DNA of 38,759 nt from Flavobacteriales bacterium UBA5422. GTDB lineage: Bacteria; Bacteroidota; Bacteroidia; Flavobacteriales_D; Crocinitomicaceae. The stretch is from contig DHNG01000030.1 in assembly GCA_002409405.1 (NCBI GenBank), positions 1 through 38,759 on the forward strand, written 5' to 3'. A program made the translations under genes and the position numbers. The notes under the pieces are model-generated. The model was not told where the DNA came from. It worked only from the letters and a program-made list of their open reading frames with translations, and made no database searches. Below are positions 23,913 to 32,423 of the stretch, in pieces. Position 1 is the stretch's first letter, and each line of letters starts with the position of its first letter.

Positions 23913-24502
23913 CTTCCTTTTTTGACTGCCGGAAATTTCATTTTGTAACTGACAGAAATATCTCCTTTTGAAATATTCTGGAGTTTTTTAGCGAGCATTT
24001 TCTTTTTCAAAACCGACAAGTGGTCTGTAAATAAAACCCCTTCAATGTGATCGTATTCATGTTGAATAATCCGCGCTTTGTACCCGGTGTAAACCTCCTC
24101 ATTCAGTTTCCAGTTCTCATCGTAATAAGAAATCCGGATCGTCTCTTTTCGAAACACTTCTTCCCGAATTTTCGGAATGGACAGGCATCCTTCATGGAAT
24201 CCCCATTTTTCTCCGTTTTCTTCTTCTATAATGGGATTAATAAATACTTTCTTAAAACCGTCCATACCCTCTGCTTTCGGATCCGGTTCCTCGTCTTCTT
24301 CATCTGCAAAAGGAGAACCATCAACCACAAACAGCCGAATCGGCAATCCGATCTGAGGTGCAGCCAAACCAACTCCCTGTGCACCATACATGGTTTCAAA
24401 CATGTTGTCGATTAATTCTTTCAGATTCGGGTAATTCTTATCTATCTCTTCTGCCTGTTTTTTTAAAACAGGATCTCCGTATGCTACAATCGGTAAAATC
24501 AT
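23909..24502 (-). CDS. def: Peptide deformylase
   Basis: A 197-residue Fe2+/Zn2+ enzyme that removes the formyl group from new N-termini. All three motifs are present: GVGLAAPQ (residues 43-50), EGCLS (104-108, metal Cys106) and HEYDH (148-152, metal His residues and catalytic Glu). An acidic insert, DEEDEEPDPKAEGMDGF, lies between strands at about residues 67-83. A -7 box lies just upstream. It is followed by the TPR-like lipoprotein with a four-base overlap. Confidence 0.95.
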   Translation of the reverse strand: MILPIVAYGDPVLKKQAEEIDKNYPNLKELIDNMFETMYGAQGVGLAAPQIGLPIRLFVVDGSPFADEEDEEPDPKAEGMDGFKKVFINPIIEEENGEKWGFHEGCLSIPKIREEVFRKETIRISYYDENWKLNEEVYTGYKARIIQHEYDHIEGVLFTDHLSVLKKKMLAKKLQNISKGDISVSYKMKFPAVKKGR

Positions 24503-24522
24503 TCTAACTTGTCAATAAGCTA

Positions 24523-24530
24523 CAAAGTTA
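24523..24530 (-). promoter_or_regulatory. -7 box of def
   Basis: TAACTTTG on the minus strand matches TAnnTTTG, 20 bases upstream of the def ATG. No TTG was found at -33. Confidence 0.45.
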
Positions 24531-24585
24531 TAAAAAATGGATGGCTTTTTTGAGCATACCGTTTTATAAAAAGGAAAATAATGGC

Positions 24586-24867
24586 TTATTCGTAGTAAAT
24601 GACAAAGATATCTTCGTCATCTTTTTTAAATAATTTTTTTTCACGGGCATATCGCTCCAGACCACTGATGCTTTCCAGTTTGTCCAGTGTTTCACGGGTC
24701 TCTTCCAATTGACGCTGTGTGATCACTTTCTGTTCTTCCAGCTCACTTAATTTACTGTTCTGGCGAATCACCGTAAAAATATCCACATCATCTAAAAACA
24801 AGGTATAGATAACAAAAAGACCTATCGCGATCGCATATTTGTTCCTTAAGTATTTCGGAATTTTCAT
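24586..24867 (-). CDS. Septum formation initiator (DivIC/FtsB family)
   Basis: About 93 residues from the ATG at 24867. One membrane helix (IAIGLFVIYTLFL) is followed by a coiled coil (LSELEEQKVITQRQLEETRETLDKLE) and the conserved tail with YAREKKLFKKDDEDIFVI, as in DivIC/FtsB cell-division proteins that work with FtsL and FtsQ. A GTG two codons upstream would overlap the -7 box at 24873-24880, so the ATG is taken. The message would be leaderless. Confidence 0.88.
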   Translation of the reverse strand: MKIPKYLRNKYAIAIGLFVIYTLFLDDVDIFTVIRQNSKLSELEEQKVITQRQLEETRETLDKLESISGLERYAREKKLFKKDDEDIFVIYYE

Positions 24868-24872
24868 TTTCA

Positions 24873-24880
24873 CAAAGATA
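24873..24880 (-). promoter_or_regulatory. -7 box of the DivIC-like gene
   Basis: TATCTTTG on the minus strand matches TAnnTTTG and ends five bases before the ATG at 24867. The predicted start of transcription falls at the start codon. No -33 TTG was seen. Confidence 0.5.
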
Positions 24881-24922
24881 AAAAGGAAACGGGAACCTCC
24901 TGAAACTATTCTGATGATAGAA

Positions 24923-24952
24923 TTGACAATAAAGAGTTAATAAGTACATTTG
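24923..24952 (+). promoter_or_regulatory. Promoter of the lipoprotein-tsaC pair
   Basis: TTG (24923-24925), a 19-base spacer and TACATTTG (24945-24952) give both Bacteroidota elements. Start of transcription is expected near 24957, about five bases before the first ATG and 17 before the second. Confidence 0.7.
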
Positions 24953-24961
24953 CACCAGTAA

Positions 24962-25480
24962 ATGAACATCATTATGGGAAAGACACTGTTCTTTCGTTCT
25001 GCTATTATTACATCGCTTTGTATGACAGCATGCACGGAATCGCATACGACAAAACAAGTACTTACGTTTCCGGTCAAAAAAAAACTGGATGCTGACTGGA
25101 TGTTGGGAGAATGGTTCTACAAAGAGGAAGGAAGTGTGCTTCACGAAGACTGGAGAAGGGAAAACGATACGGTATTTGTCGGTGAGAGTTATTACATTGA
25201 GAACACTGACACCGTGTTTTTCGAGCACCTCCGGCTGACCTTAAACGGAGATAGTCTTTTTTATGAAAGCCTTGGAGAGAAACCTGCAAATCTGAACACA
25301 AAAATGTTCAAAGGACAATTCCATTCACCGGACCAGATTGTAGTAGAAAACTTACAGCAGTCATTTCCGCGCAATGTTCGTTACAATCAATTGAATGATA
25401 CGTTGATGATCATTGAAGTTTCAGGATTTATTGATGGATCAGAAGAAACACAACCCTACCAAATGGTTCGAAAAAAATAA
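24962..25480 (+). CDS. Small lipoprotein, lipocalin-like
   Basis: A 172-residue lipoprotein with lipobox MTAC. After the Cys a beta-rich domain begins at LDADWMLGEWFYKEEGS, with later strands DTVFFEHLRLTLNGDSLFYES and ending YQMVRKK. The W-x-x-G-x-W start and the strand order suggest a lipocalin-like DUF domain of the kind common in Bacteroidota. The function is unknown. The second ATG at 24974 (MGKTLFFRS) gives a better leader length and may be the real start. tsaC follows after 2 bases. Confidence 0.7.
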   Translation: MNIIMGKTLFFRSAIITSLCMTACTESHTTKQVLTFPVKKKLDADWMLGEWFYKEEGSVLHEDWRRENDTVFVGESYYIENTDTVFFEHLRLTLNGDSLFYESLGEKPANLNTKMFKGQFHSPDQIVVENLQQSFPRNVRYNQLNDTLMIIEVSGFIDGSEETQPYQMVRKK

Positions 25481-25482
25481 AA

Positions 25483-26043
25483 ATGGAAACAAATTACCCG
25501 CATATCATTGAGCAGTTAAAATCCGGAGCAACGATGCTCTACCCCACCGATACGATTTGGGGACTTGGGTGTGATGCAACCAATGAGAATGCCTGCCAAC
25601 AGATTTTAAAATTAAAAAACAGACCGACCGAAAAAAGTTTTATTGTCCTGGTAGACGGCTTTCCGATGCTGGAACGTTACATTGCCGATTTTCACCCGAT
25701 TTGTTACGATCTGGCAGATCTGGCAACACAACCACTCACCATTATCTATCCGAATGCATCTGGTTTAGCTCCCAGTGTGCTTGCAGAAGACGGAAGTGTG
25801 GGCATCCGCATCACCAGTGACCCGCTCTGTCTGAAACTCATCCGTGGACTCCGAAAACCCATTGTGAGTACTTCTGCCAATATCAGCGGAGAAAAAAGTC
25901 CGGCTTCCTTTCAAGAGGTAGCACAACAAATCAAAACAGGAGTGGACCTCATCGTTGAGGAACGGACCACTGAACAGATGAATCAGGCTTCACAAATCAT
26001 AAAAATAGGATTGAACGGACAGGTGGAAGTGATCCGGAAATAA
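25483..26043 (+). CDS. tsaC: L-threonylcarbamoyladenylate synthase (TsaC/Sua5/YrdC family)
   Basis: A 186-residue YrdC-domain protein. It makes threonylcarbamoyl-AMP from threonine, bicarbonate and ATP for the t6A37 modification of ANN-decoding tRNAs. Motifs include LYPTDTIWGLGCDATN at residues 19-34, ILKLKNRPTEKSFIVLV (the KxR lead), and STSANISGEKSP. It is the short TsaC form without the Sua5 extension. A weak 8-base-pair hairpin begins at its stop codon. Confidence 0.93.
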   Translation: METNYPHIIEQLKSGATMLYPTDTIWGLGCDATNENACQQILKLKNRPTEKSFIVLVDGFPMLERYIADFHPICYDLADLATQPLTIIYPNASGLAPSVLAEDGSVGIRITSDPLCLKLIRGLRKPIVSTSANISGEKSPASFQEVAQQIKTGVDLIVEERTTEQMNQASQIIKIGLNGQVEVIRK

Positions 26044-26066
26044 TACGATGCCGGTACTTCGTATTA
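26041..26066 (+). terminator. Weak hairpin at the end of tsaC
   Basis: TAATACGA (26041-26048), which includes the stop codon, pairs with TCGTATTA (26059-26066) around a 10-base loop. A short TTT follows. The stem has little G+C, so termination would be inefficient. Confidence 0.35.
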
Positions 26067-26105
26067 TTTGTGCCGTCAATCAATCATTTTTCAGTGCTTC
26101 TTTTT

Positions 26106-26113
26106 TACTTTTG
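26106..26113 (+). promoter_or_regulatory. -7 box of the glycosyltransferase-DUF2062 gene
   Basis: TACTTTTG matches TAnnTTTG and lies inside the long in-frame extension that begins at GTG 26068. Transcription would start near 26118, which supports the GTG at 26143 as the true start. Confidence 0.45.
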
Positions 26114-26142
26114 CCGGGAAATGCTCATCTAATCAGGAGATC

Positions 26143-27318
26143 GTGGAAAAAACAGGAATAGAACAAATCAATGCATGTGTGTTGATTCCGACATATAACA
26201 ATGAAAAAACATTGCAGCGTGTAATTGACGGTGTGTTGGAGTTCGTTCCTGAACATGTTGTCATTGTGATTAACGATGGTGCAACAGATTCGACAGCAGC
26301 AATTCTCTCCCACTATGAAAACCGCATTACTGTATTAAAGAATGAGGTCAACAGCGGGAAAGGTTATTCACTCCGGAAAGGATTTCGCTATGCCAATGAA
26401 AAGGGTTACACCTATGCGATCACCATGGATTCCGACGGCCAGCACTACCCCAGTGATCTTCCGAAAATGATACGGGAATGTTCCGAAAATCCGGAAACCG
26501 TTTTGATGGGTTCCCGCAACATGGAACAGGAAGGTGTACCCGGGAAAAGTTCTTTTGGAAATAAATTCTCCAATTTTTGGTTCAAAGTAGAAACATTGAT
26601 CAGTCTGCCGGATACGCAAACAGGTTTTCGTGTCTACCCATTGAAGCCGTTGAAGAACATGCGGTTGTTTACTACCAAATTTGAGTTGGAAATAGAAGTT
26701 ATTGTACGGCTGGCCTGGAAAGGGATTCCATTTAAACCTGTTCCGATTCAGGTAAAATACGATCCGGATGAGCGGGTTTCTCATTTTCGACCGGGAAGGG
26801 ATTTTTTCAGGATTTCAGTACTGAACAGTGTTTTGTTTATCTGTGCGCTGCTCTATTTTTATCCGAAAAAATTAATTTCTAAAAATACATGGATTGCCAT
26901 TAAAAATGAAGCGATCAAGCCGCAGGAAAGCAATTTTCGAAAATCACTTTCACTTGGATTTGGTGTGTTTATGGGCATTTTTCCTATCTGGGGTTTTCAA
27001 CTCATGATCGGTATTCCACTGGCAATTCTGTTCCGGTTGAATAAAATACTTTTCATTACTGCCGCCAACATTTCCATTCCTCCCATGATCCCTTTTATTG
27101 TGTATGCCAGTTTCCTGGTAGGACAATACTTTATTGCCAATTCCATCGATCCTGCTCAACTGCTGCATTTTGACCTGGAAACCATTAAAGCAAATACCGT
27201 TCAGTATTTCATTGGAGCCATTTTACTTGCATGCATCGCATTTATCATTGTAACAGCGGTAAGTTATCTGTTATTTTCCATCTTCAGAAAAGAACCGAAA
27301 GTGATTGAAATGGACTGA
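26143..27318 (+). CDS. Family 2 glycosyltransferase fused to a DUF2062 membrane domain
   Basis: About 391 residues from GTG 26143. The GT2 domain (residues about 1-215) shows CVLIPTYNNEKTLQRVIDG, INDGATDSTAAIL and the metal-binding TMDSDGQHYPSDL. After a linker, a DUF2062 domain with several membrane helices follows (SLGFGVFMGIFPIWGFQLMIGIPLAILFRLNK onward). GT2 proteins of this kind add sugars to polyprenyl phosphate or lipids. An AGGAGA Shine-Dalgarno at 26135-26140 lies 2-3 bases before the GTG, an unusual sight in this genome. The product may be a lipid-linked sugar; that is inference. Confidence 0.85.
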   Translation: MEKTGIEQINACVLIPTYNNEKTLQRVIDGVLEFVPEHVVIVINDGATDSTAAILSHYENRITVLKNEVNSGKGYSLRKGFRYANEKGYTYAITMDSDGQHYPSDLPKMIRECSENPETVLMGSRNMEQEGVPGKSSFGNKFSNFWFKVETLISLPDTQTGFRVYPLKPLKNMRLFTTKFELEIEVIVRLAWKGIPFKPVPIQVKYDPDERVSHFRPGRDFFRISVLNSVLFICALLYFYPKKLISKNTWIAIKNEAIKPQESNFRKSLSLGFGVFMGIFPIWGFQLMIGIPLAILFRLNKILFITAANISIPPMIPFIVYASFLVGQYFIANSIDPAQLLHFDLETIKANTVQYFIGAILLACIAFIIVTAVSYLLFSIFRKEPKVIEMD

Positions 27319-27411
27319 AAATGAGCAAAAAAGCTTCTTTTCACCCTGTTAAAAAACGTTAAGTCTATGATTTAGTGTTTCCTAACTTTTAAATTCGTAA
27401 AAAACTAAAGC

Positions 27412-29019
27412 GTGGGGAAAATCAGGGTCAATGTAATTATTGCTTTCGTAATCGTTGCATCAATTGCATTGTTGATCATACAGGCGTTCCAGACACGCCA
27501 GTTGTATGACAAGAAATCGGGGCAGTTCAGAGCTGAAGTGGAAACAACACTTGAGCGCATTGCCGTAAGGCATGAAAAGGCAGAAGATGTCCGAAAATTT
27601 TTCCGGATTGCCAACACAAATTTCAGCGGACATTACAAAGACATTCTCAAAGAGGAGTTTCAAAACCTGTTATCGGCAAAAGAAACCATTTCAGTAAAAG
27701 ATACGGTTATCTGGGAAAACGGGCAGCAGGAAAATTATTTGGTGATTCAGGGACAAAGCATCGATTCACTGGTTGGAGTGAAAGCAGAACAGCGCGTCCT
27801 GGCAAAAGATGTACGTCAATTGCGGGATTTCTATTACGGGAATAAAACCACCGGGGATTCAACGGGCGTTTCAATTCACCTCGATCAGAAAGTGGTGAAA
27901 AAGATGTTTGAAAAAGCAAAGTTTGTCAATGACATGATGATGCAGGCGTTCCGTGATAATGTCTTTGAGAGTCCTGAAAACACGTTCGACATTGCTTTTC
28001 TGGATTCGGTAATCCGAACCGAGTTTAAAGACGATAAACTCCCGACAAAATTCAGCTTTGTTGTTACCAATGAATCCGGTAAACCATTAAAATCGAAGGT
28101 GTTTGTGGAACACTACGATCCGAATCTGGAAGTCGACAAGTCTTTTTCTACGCATTTATTTCCAAGCAATCTGTTCGACAATAACTTAGAATTGCACATT
28201 GTATTTCCACGTCAAAGTACCATTTTGTTGGGGGAATTATGGGTGCCGTTGCTTGTGAACCTCTCTCTGGTCTTATTGATCTTCTGGGCATTGATTTATA
28301 TGTTCCGAACCATTCTGACACAGAAAAAACTAGCAGAGATGAAAAACGACTTCATCTCCAATATGACACATGAATTCCGTACACCGATTTCGACTATTTC
28401 TCTTGCGTGCCAGGCTATGAATGATCCGGATATGATGGGAACGGGAGCTGAACAGGCACAGCCGTTTGTAAAAATGATCGCCGATGAAAACAACCGGTTG
28501 GGGACATTAGTTGATGGCATTTTACAAAGTTCAACCATTGAAAAAGGAGAAGTGCGTCTCAACATTGAGAAAATCCTTGTCAATGAAATTATCTATGACA
28601 TTGTACACCGGGCGCAGTTCCGCATTCAAAACGGAGGGGGTAAAATCGATGTGGACATTTGTACAGAATTGGTATACATCAATGCGGATAAAATGCATTT
28701 TACCAATGTGATTTCGAATCTGATTGACAATGCAATTAAGTATTCTCAGGAGACACCGGAGGTCAAGATTGAAATGAAGCAAAAATCAGGAATCGTACGA
28801 ATAGCAGTCAGTGACAAAGGTCTGGGGATAAAAAAAGAACACCTGAATAAAATATTTGATAAATTATACCGTATTCCAACTGGGAATGTCCACAATGTAA
28901 AAGGATTCGGATTGGGATTGAGTTATGTGAAAGGAATTTGTGAGATGCACAGCTGGAAAATCGGTGTGCAAAGTAAATTTGGAGAAGGATCTACATTTAC
29001 AATTGAAATAAAACAATAA
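27412..29019 (+). CDS. Two-component sensor histidine kinase
   Basis: A 535-residue membrane kinase. Membrane helices at about 8-26 and 274-297 bound a periplasmic sensor of about 250 residues with no recognised domain. The dimerisation/phosphoacceptor box FISNMTHEFRTPIST places the His at residue 320. The N box NVISNLIDNAIKYS, G1 DKGLGIKKEH and G2 GFGLGLSYVKG complete the ATPase domain. The start is GTG. The response regulator starts 2 bases after the stop, so the two form one system. The layout resembles the RprX/RprY pair of Bacteroides, but orthology was not tested. Confidence 0.92.
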   Translation: MGKIRVNVIIAFVIVASIALLIIQAFQTRQLYDKKSGQFRAEVETTLERIAVRHEKAEDVRKFFRIANTNFSGHYKDILKEEFQNLLSAKETISVKDTVIWENGQQENYLVIQGQSIDSLVGVKAEQRVLAKDVRQLRDFYYGNKTTGDSTGVSIHLDQKVVKKMFEKAKFVNDMMMQAFRDNVFESPENTFDIAFLDSVIRTEFKDDKLPTKFSFVVTNESGKPLKSKVFVEHYDPNLEVDKSFSTHLFPSNLFDNNLELHIVFPRQSTILLGELWVPLLVNLSLVLLIFWALIYMFRTILTQKKLAEMKNDFISNMTHEFRTPISTISLACQAMNDPDMMGTGAEQAQPFVKMIADENNRLGTLVDGILQSSTIEKGEVRLNIEKILVNEIIYDIVHRAQFRIQNGGGKIDVDICTELVYINADKMHFTNVISNLIDNAIKYSQETPEVKIEMKQKSGIVRIAVSDKGLGIKKEHLNKIFDKLYRIPTGNVHNVKGFGLGLSYVKGICEMHSWKIGVQSKFGEGSTFTIEIKQ

Positions 29020-29021
29020 CT

Positions 29022-29711
29022 ATGGAAAAAAAATTAGCTATTCTACTAGCAGAAGACGATGTAAATTTAGGGCAACTATTGTCCACTTATCTGAAGTCCA
29101 AAGGATTCAATGTTACATTGGCTACTGATGGTCAGATCGCACTGGATACATTCAATAGCGGTAAATTCAATTTTTGCATTTTTGATGTCATGATGCCTAA
29201 AATTGATGGTTTCAGCCTGGCGAAAGAGGTCCGTGAGTTAGATAAAAAAATTCCGATTCTTTTCCTGACGGCAAAAGACATGAAGGAAGATAAACTGGAA
29301 GGTTTTGCAACCGGAGCAGATGATTATTTGACCAAACCTTTCTCCATGGAAGAGTTGGTGGCAAGAATCAATGCCATCGCGCGAAGAACAGGTTCTGACG
29401 AAGCGGAAGTTTCCGGGGATTTGTTTGTCGGAACGATCAAATACGAACCGGAACTGCGTTTGTTGCACACAGAAGGAGAAGCTAAAAAACTGACAACGAA
29501 AGAAAATCAGTTGTTGGAATTACTGGTGAAGAATAAAAATGAAGTGTTGGACAGACAAGCAACATTGCGTGCTGTCTGGGGAGATGACAATTACTTCAAC
29601 GGAAGAAGTATGGACGTTTACATTGCCAAATTGCGCAAATTATTAAAAGAGGATCCGAATATTGAAATCATGAATATCCATGGTAAAGGATTTAAGTTAT
29701 TAATTAAGTAA
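29022..29711 (+). CDS. OmpR-family response regulator
   Basis: A 229-residue transcription factor partner of the upstream kinase. The receiver domain carries the acidic pair Asp12-Asp13, the phosphorylation site Asp55 in FCIFDVMMP, Thr83 and Lys105 (YLTKPF). The C-terminal winged helix (LTTKENQLLELLVKNKNEVLDRQATLRAVWGDDNYFNGRSMDVYIAKLRKLL) binds DNA. Target genes cannot be told. RprY-like by layout. Confidence 0.93.
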   Translation: MEKKLAILLAEDDVNLGQLLSTYLKSKGFNVTLATDGQIALDTFNSGKFNFCIFDVMMPKIDGFSLAKEVRELDKKIPILFLTAKDMKEDKLEGFATGADDYLTKPFSMEELVARINAIARRTGSDEAEVSGDLFVGTIKYEPELRLLHTEGEAKKLTTKENQLLELLVKNKNEVLDRQATLRAVWGDDNYFNGRSMDVYIAKLRKLLKEDPNIEIMNIHGKGFKLLIK

Positions 29712-29766
29712 CGTGCGATTTTAAGCTGCATTTTTCGTACATTTAGGGAAATAAAAAACCGTACAA

Positions 29767-30099
29767 ATGAAATTTACAGAAAAGCCCCTTACAGAAGTCA
29801 TTGCGATTTTGCGCGAACGAGGATATACGGCAGATTTTAACCTGCTCGAAGAAAATATTTCCTACATTGCGGGGGGAGAAAAAGTAGAGCTGACGGATAT
29901 TGTCATCGACAGAATTTACCGGTTTACCGGCTTAAGTGACTTGGATGATGAATCCATTCTGTATGCACTTCGGAATACAAAAGACGGGGTGAAAGGAATT
30001 TTTGTAAACGGCTACGGAATTTATTCCGATTTAAAAGCACATGAGATTATCCAAAAAATCAGCATTGCAGAACACGATGGTGACGATTGGGGCATTTAA
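29767..30099 (+). CDS. Small conserved Bacteroidota protein
   Basis: A 110-residue cytosolic alpha/beta protein. The pattern LTEVIAILRERGYTADFNLLEENI, then DRIYRFTGLSDLDDESILYALRN, then KGIFVNGYGIYSD matches a small family I recall as often carrying the misleading name phosphoribosylpyrophosphate synthetase, although it is far too short and lacks PRPP-synthase motifs. Function is unknown. A near-consensus box TACATTTA lies upstream and a strong terminator follows. Confidence 0.75.
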   Translation: MKFTEKPLTEVIAILRERGYTADFNLLEENISYIAGGEKVELTDIVIDRIYRFTGLSDLDDESILYALRNTKDGVKGIFVNGYGIYSDLKAHEIIQKISIAEHDGDDWGI

Positions 30100-30117
30100 T
30101 GCACGCAATACATAGTA

Positions 30118-30149
30118 AAAAAGAGGCTACTGATTCAGGGCCTCTTTTT
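30118..30149. terminator. Bidirectional Rho-independent terminator
   Basis: AAAAAGAGGC (30118-30127) pairs perfectly with GCCTCTTTTT (30140-30149) around a 12-base loop, with A- and T-rich flanks on both sides. It sits between the small conserved gene and the polysaccharide operon, which converge. Confidence 0.88.
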
Positions 30150-30174
30150 GTTTTTACAGATTTGTCTCTTATTG

Positions 30175-31197
30175 TTATCTTGACATTTGTTTTTGTTTAT
30201 CCGATGGTTTCTTGTTGAGCAACACAAAATCAATCACACCTTTCAGATAACCTACTCCATAGGAAATGTGTAGAATGGGAAATGTTTTGAATACATCTCC
30301 GAATCGGAGCTGATGGTCTTGCTGAACAAGTCGGTTGGTGGTTATTGCCGTTAAAGCCAGGTAAACAATCAACGGGAAGGAGCCCGCCAGTCCAACTGTA
30401 GCGCCAAACAGCCAGGTAAACAAAAATAAAATCAGGTACAATACAAACAAGGGTGGAATCAATTGCCGGATTGTTGTGAATGTCCGGTGTTTTTGGTTGA
30501 CGTATACTTTCCAGTAACCGTATTGGTAGAACTGTTTCCACAGGTTCTTATAATTGCCCCGCACGTAATATTTCAATGAAATATCGGCATCAAACCAGAT
30601 TTTCCCTCCGGCTTTCGTAACACGAAAATTGAAATCATCGTCCTGATTCCGGATCAACTCTTCATCAAAAAAACCAATTTGCTCGAAAACACGGTACGGA
30701 TACATCGGGCTTGTCACGGTATCGGTAAATCCAGATTTACTCAAGGTTCTGAAATTTCCGATTCCCATTCCAAGTTGCGTTCCCATTGCCAGCGCAATAA
30801 CCTTACCCGTTTCATTTACATATTCATTCTCCAATCTTCCTCCGACACACCAGATAGAGGAATCTTCATTTAGCTTTTGTAAACACGTAGAAAGATAATT
30901 GTTCGATATTATGTGGCGTGCACCTATGATTTGAACATAATCACAAGAAGCAGCATGGATACCTAAATTGAAAGCAAAAGGTGTTAGTTGGTTTACATTA
31001 TCAATTAGTTTCAACGTCAAAAATTCTCTTTGTAATTGCTGAACAATCTCCCTTGTTCCATCATTACTCATCCCATCTACAACAAAAACATTGGTTTCAA
31101 CTCCACTTGGAATGGCTGCTGTATATATGGCGCGAATGCACTCTTCAATATAAGGTGCCTCATTGCGGCATGGTATTACGATTGAAATGCTAGTCAT
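30175..31197 (-). CDS. Family 2 glycosyltransferase
   Basis: A 340-residue GT2 enzyme, last gene of the polysaccharide operon. The GT-A fold shows ISIVIPCRNEAPYIEECI at residues 4-21, FVVDGMSNDGT and an RNQDDDFNFRVTKAGG acceptor-region motif. C-terminal hydrophobic helices (FVLYLILFLFTWLFGATVG and the next segment) anchor it to the inner membrane, as in ExoA-like glycosyltransferases. The sugar added is unknown. Its start overlaps the upstream gene by 8 bases. Confidence 0.88.
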   Translation of the reverse strand: MTSISIVIPCRNEAPYIEECIRAIYTAAIPSGVETNVFVVDGMSNDGTREIVQQLQREFLTLKLIDNVNQLTPFAFNLGIHAASCDYVQIIGARHIISNNYLSTCLQKLNEDSSIWCVGGRLENEYVNETGKVIALAMGTQLGMGIGNFRTLSKSGFTDTVTSPMYPYRVFEQIGFFDEELIRNQDDDFNFRVTKAGGKIWFDADISLKYYVRGNYKNLWKQFYQYGYWKVYVNQKHRTFTTIRQLIPPLFVLYLILFLFTWLFGATVGLAGSFPLIVYLALTAITTNRLVQQDHQLRFGDVFKTFPILHISYGVGYLKGVIDFVLLNKKPSDKQKQMSR

Positions 31198-32422
31198 GTG
31201 CTTTTTTTTCTGATTCCACGTAAATATGAATGACCATTAGCAGAAGGGGATAAAATAGAATTCCCGATTGTTGTTGCAACATCGATTCAAACAAACAATT
31301 AAATGCCAGGTTTGCAAACAAGATAATAGCCAATATGTTTTTCTTTTTGATTCCCCACCTGATTCCCGATACCAGAATATACATCAATATTAAAAAACCA
31401 ATCGCTCCTATTTCCAGCCAAGTATGTAAAAACTGATTGTGAGGGTTATAGTTATGTGTTGCGAGCTCATGCAAGCCTTTTTCTTTAAGATTTCCCCCCA
31501 GGTAATAATCTACATTTCCTGTTCCTACTCCCATCGGATGTTCCTGTATCTCTTCAATAGAAGCAAGCCACAGTACCAGTCTCACCTGGCTGGATGAGGG
31601 TTCTTCAGGAAAATGGTGAACAAACTGTTCCTGTGAAGAAAAAAACAACTGAATATTTTTTTCTACTTCATATAGATCCTTTTTCAGAAAAGGGGTGAAA
31701 AAAAACAACCCTGACAGAAAAGCAATGAGCACAATTACAATTGAAACAACAAATCCCCGACTCTTTCGCTGCGCTATTTTAAATAAAATATAAATGGCCG
31801 AAAGCAACAAGAAAAACAAAACACCGGAAAGGGACATCAATAAAAATATATATGCAATCAGCAGTATAATTATACTGACTCCAACCTTCTTATTCAGTTC
31901 TTTCTTCTCCAACAATAAAAACACAGATACGATGGCTATTTGTACTCCTGCCGCCATATATGTCGGGTGTACAGTCGAAGATAAATGGCTTTTCATGAAG
32001 CACCAGGGAAAAGATTGGTAATGCAGATAGCACGGTATTCCCTTTGCAATTCCCCAGAAAAAAGCGATCAATACCGATAGGATCAATCCTTTTAAAACAA
32101 TCGAAAGATTAAATCCTGATTTCTTAGAAAACCCAAACAGAATTGGTAAAATGACGAACGACAGTTTGTTTTCCAAATAAAACCGGGACAATTCCATATC
32201 TTTCGTCCATATAATCCCAATAGCGTATGCAGCATACAAGAGAATAAAACCTGCTACCGGATAATTGGGAGTAAAAACTAATTGTTTTCTGATTGCAGCG
32301 ACGAGAATCCATACAACTGCCAGAACAAGAGAGATCGGTGCAAATTTAGGAAAATTGAACAGGCAAATAAATACCAGACACAGCACTAATTCCAATGAGT
32401 ATTTGGCTACAAACTGTTTCAT
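31190..32422 (-). CDS. O-antigen ligase/polymerase family membrane protein
   Basis: About 410 residues from ATG 32422, which starts 1 base after the upstream stop (a TTG four codons earlier overlaps it). Ten or more membrane helices and a large periplasmic loop around residues 265-315, with the RLVLWLASIEEIQEHPMGVGTGNVD stretch, are typical of the Wzy_C/WaaL family. Members either ligate O-antigen to lipid A core or polymerise repeat units. Which of the two applies cannot be told by eye. It is the second such protein in this operon. Confidence 0.82.
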   Translation of the reverse strand: MKQFVAKYSLELVLCLVFICLFNFPKFAPISLVLAVVWILVAAIRKQLVFTPNYPVAGFILLYAAYAIGIIWTKDMELSRFYLENKLSFVILPILFGFSKKSGFNLSIVLKGLILSVLIAFFWGIAKGIPCYLHYQSFPWCFMKSHLSSTVHPTYMAAGVQIAIVSVFLLLEKKELNKKVGVSIIILLIAYIFLLMSLSGVLFFLLLSAIYILFKIAQRKSRGFVVSIVIVLIAFLSGLFFFTPFLKKDLYEVEKNIQLFFSSQEQFVHHFPEEPSSSQVRLVLWLASIEEIQEHPMGVGTGNVDYYLGGNLKEKGLHELATHNYNPHNQFLHTWLEIGAIGFLILMYILVSGIRWGIKKKNILAIILFANLAFNCLFESMLQQQSGILFYPLLLMVIHIYVESEKKAHD

Positions 32423-32423
32423 A

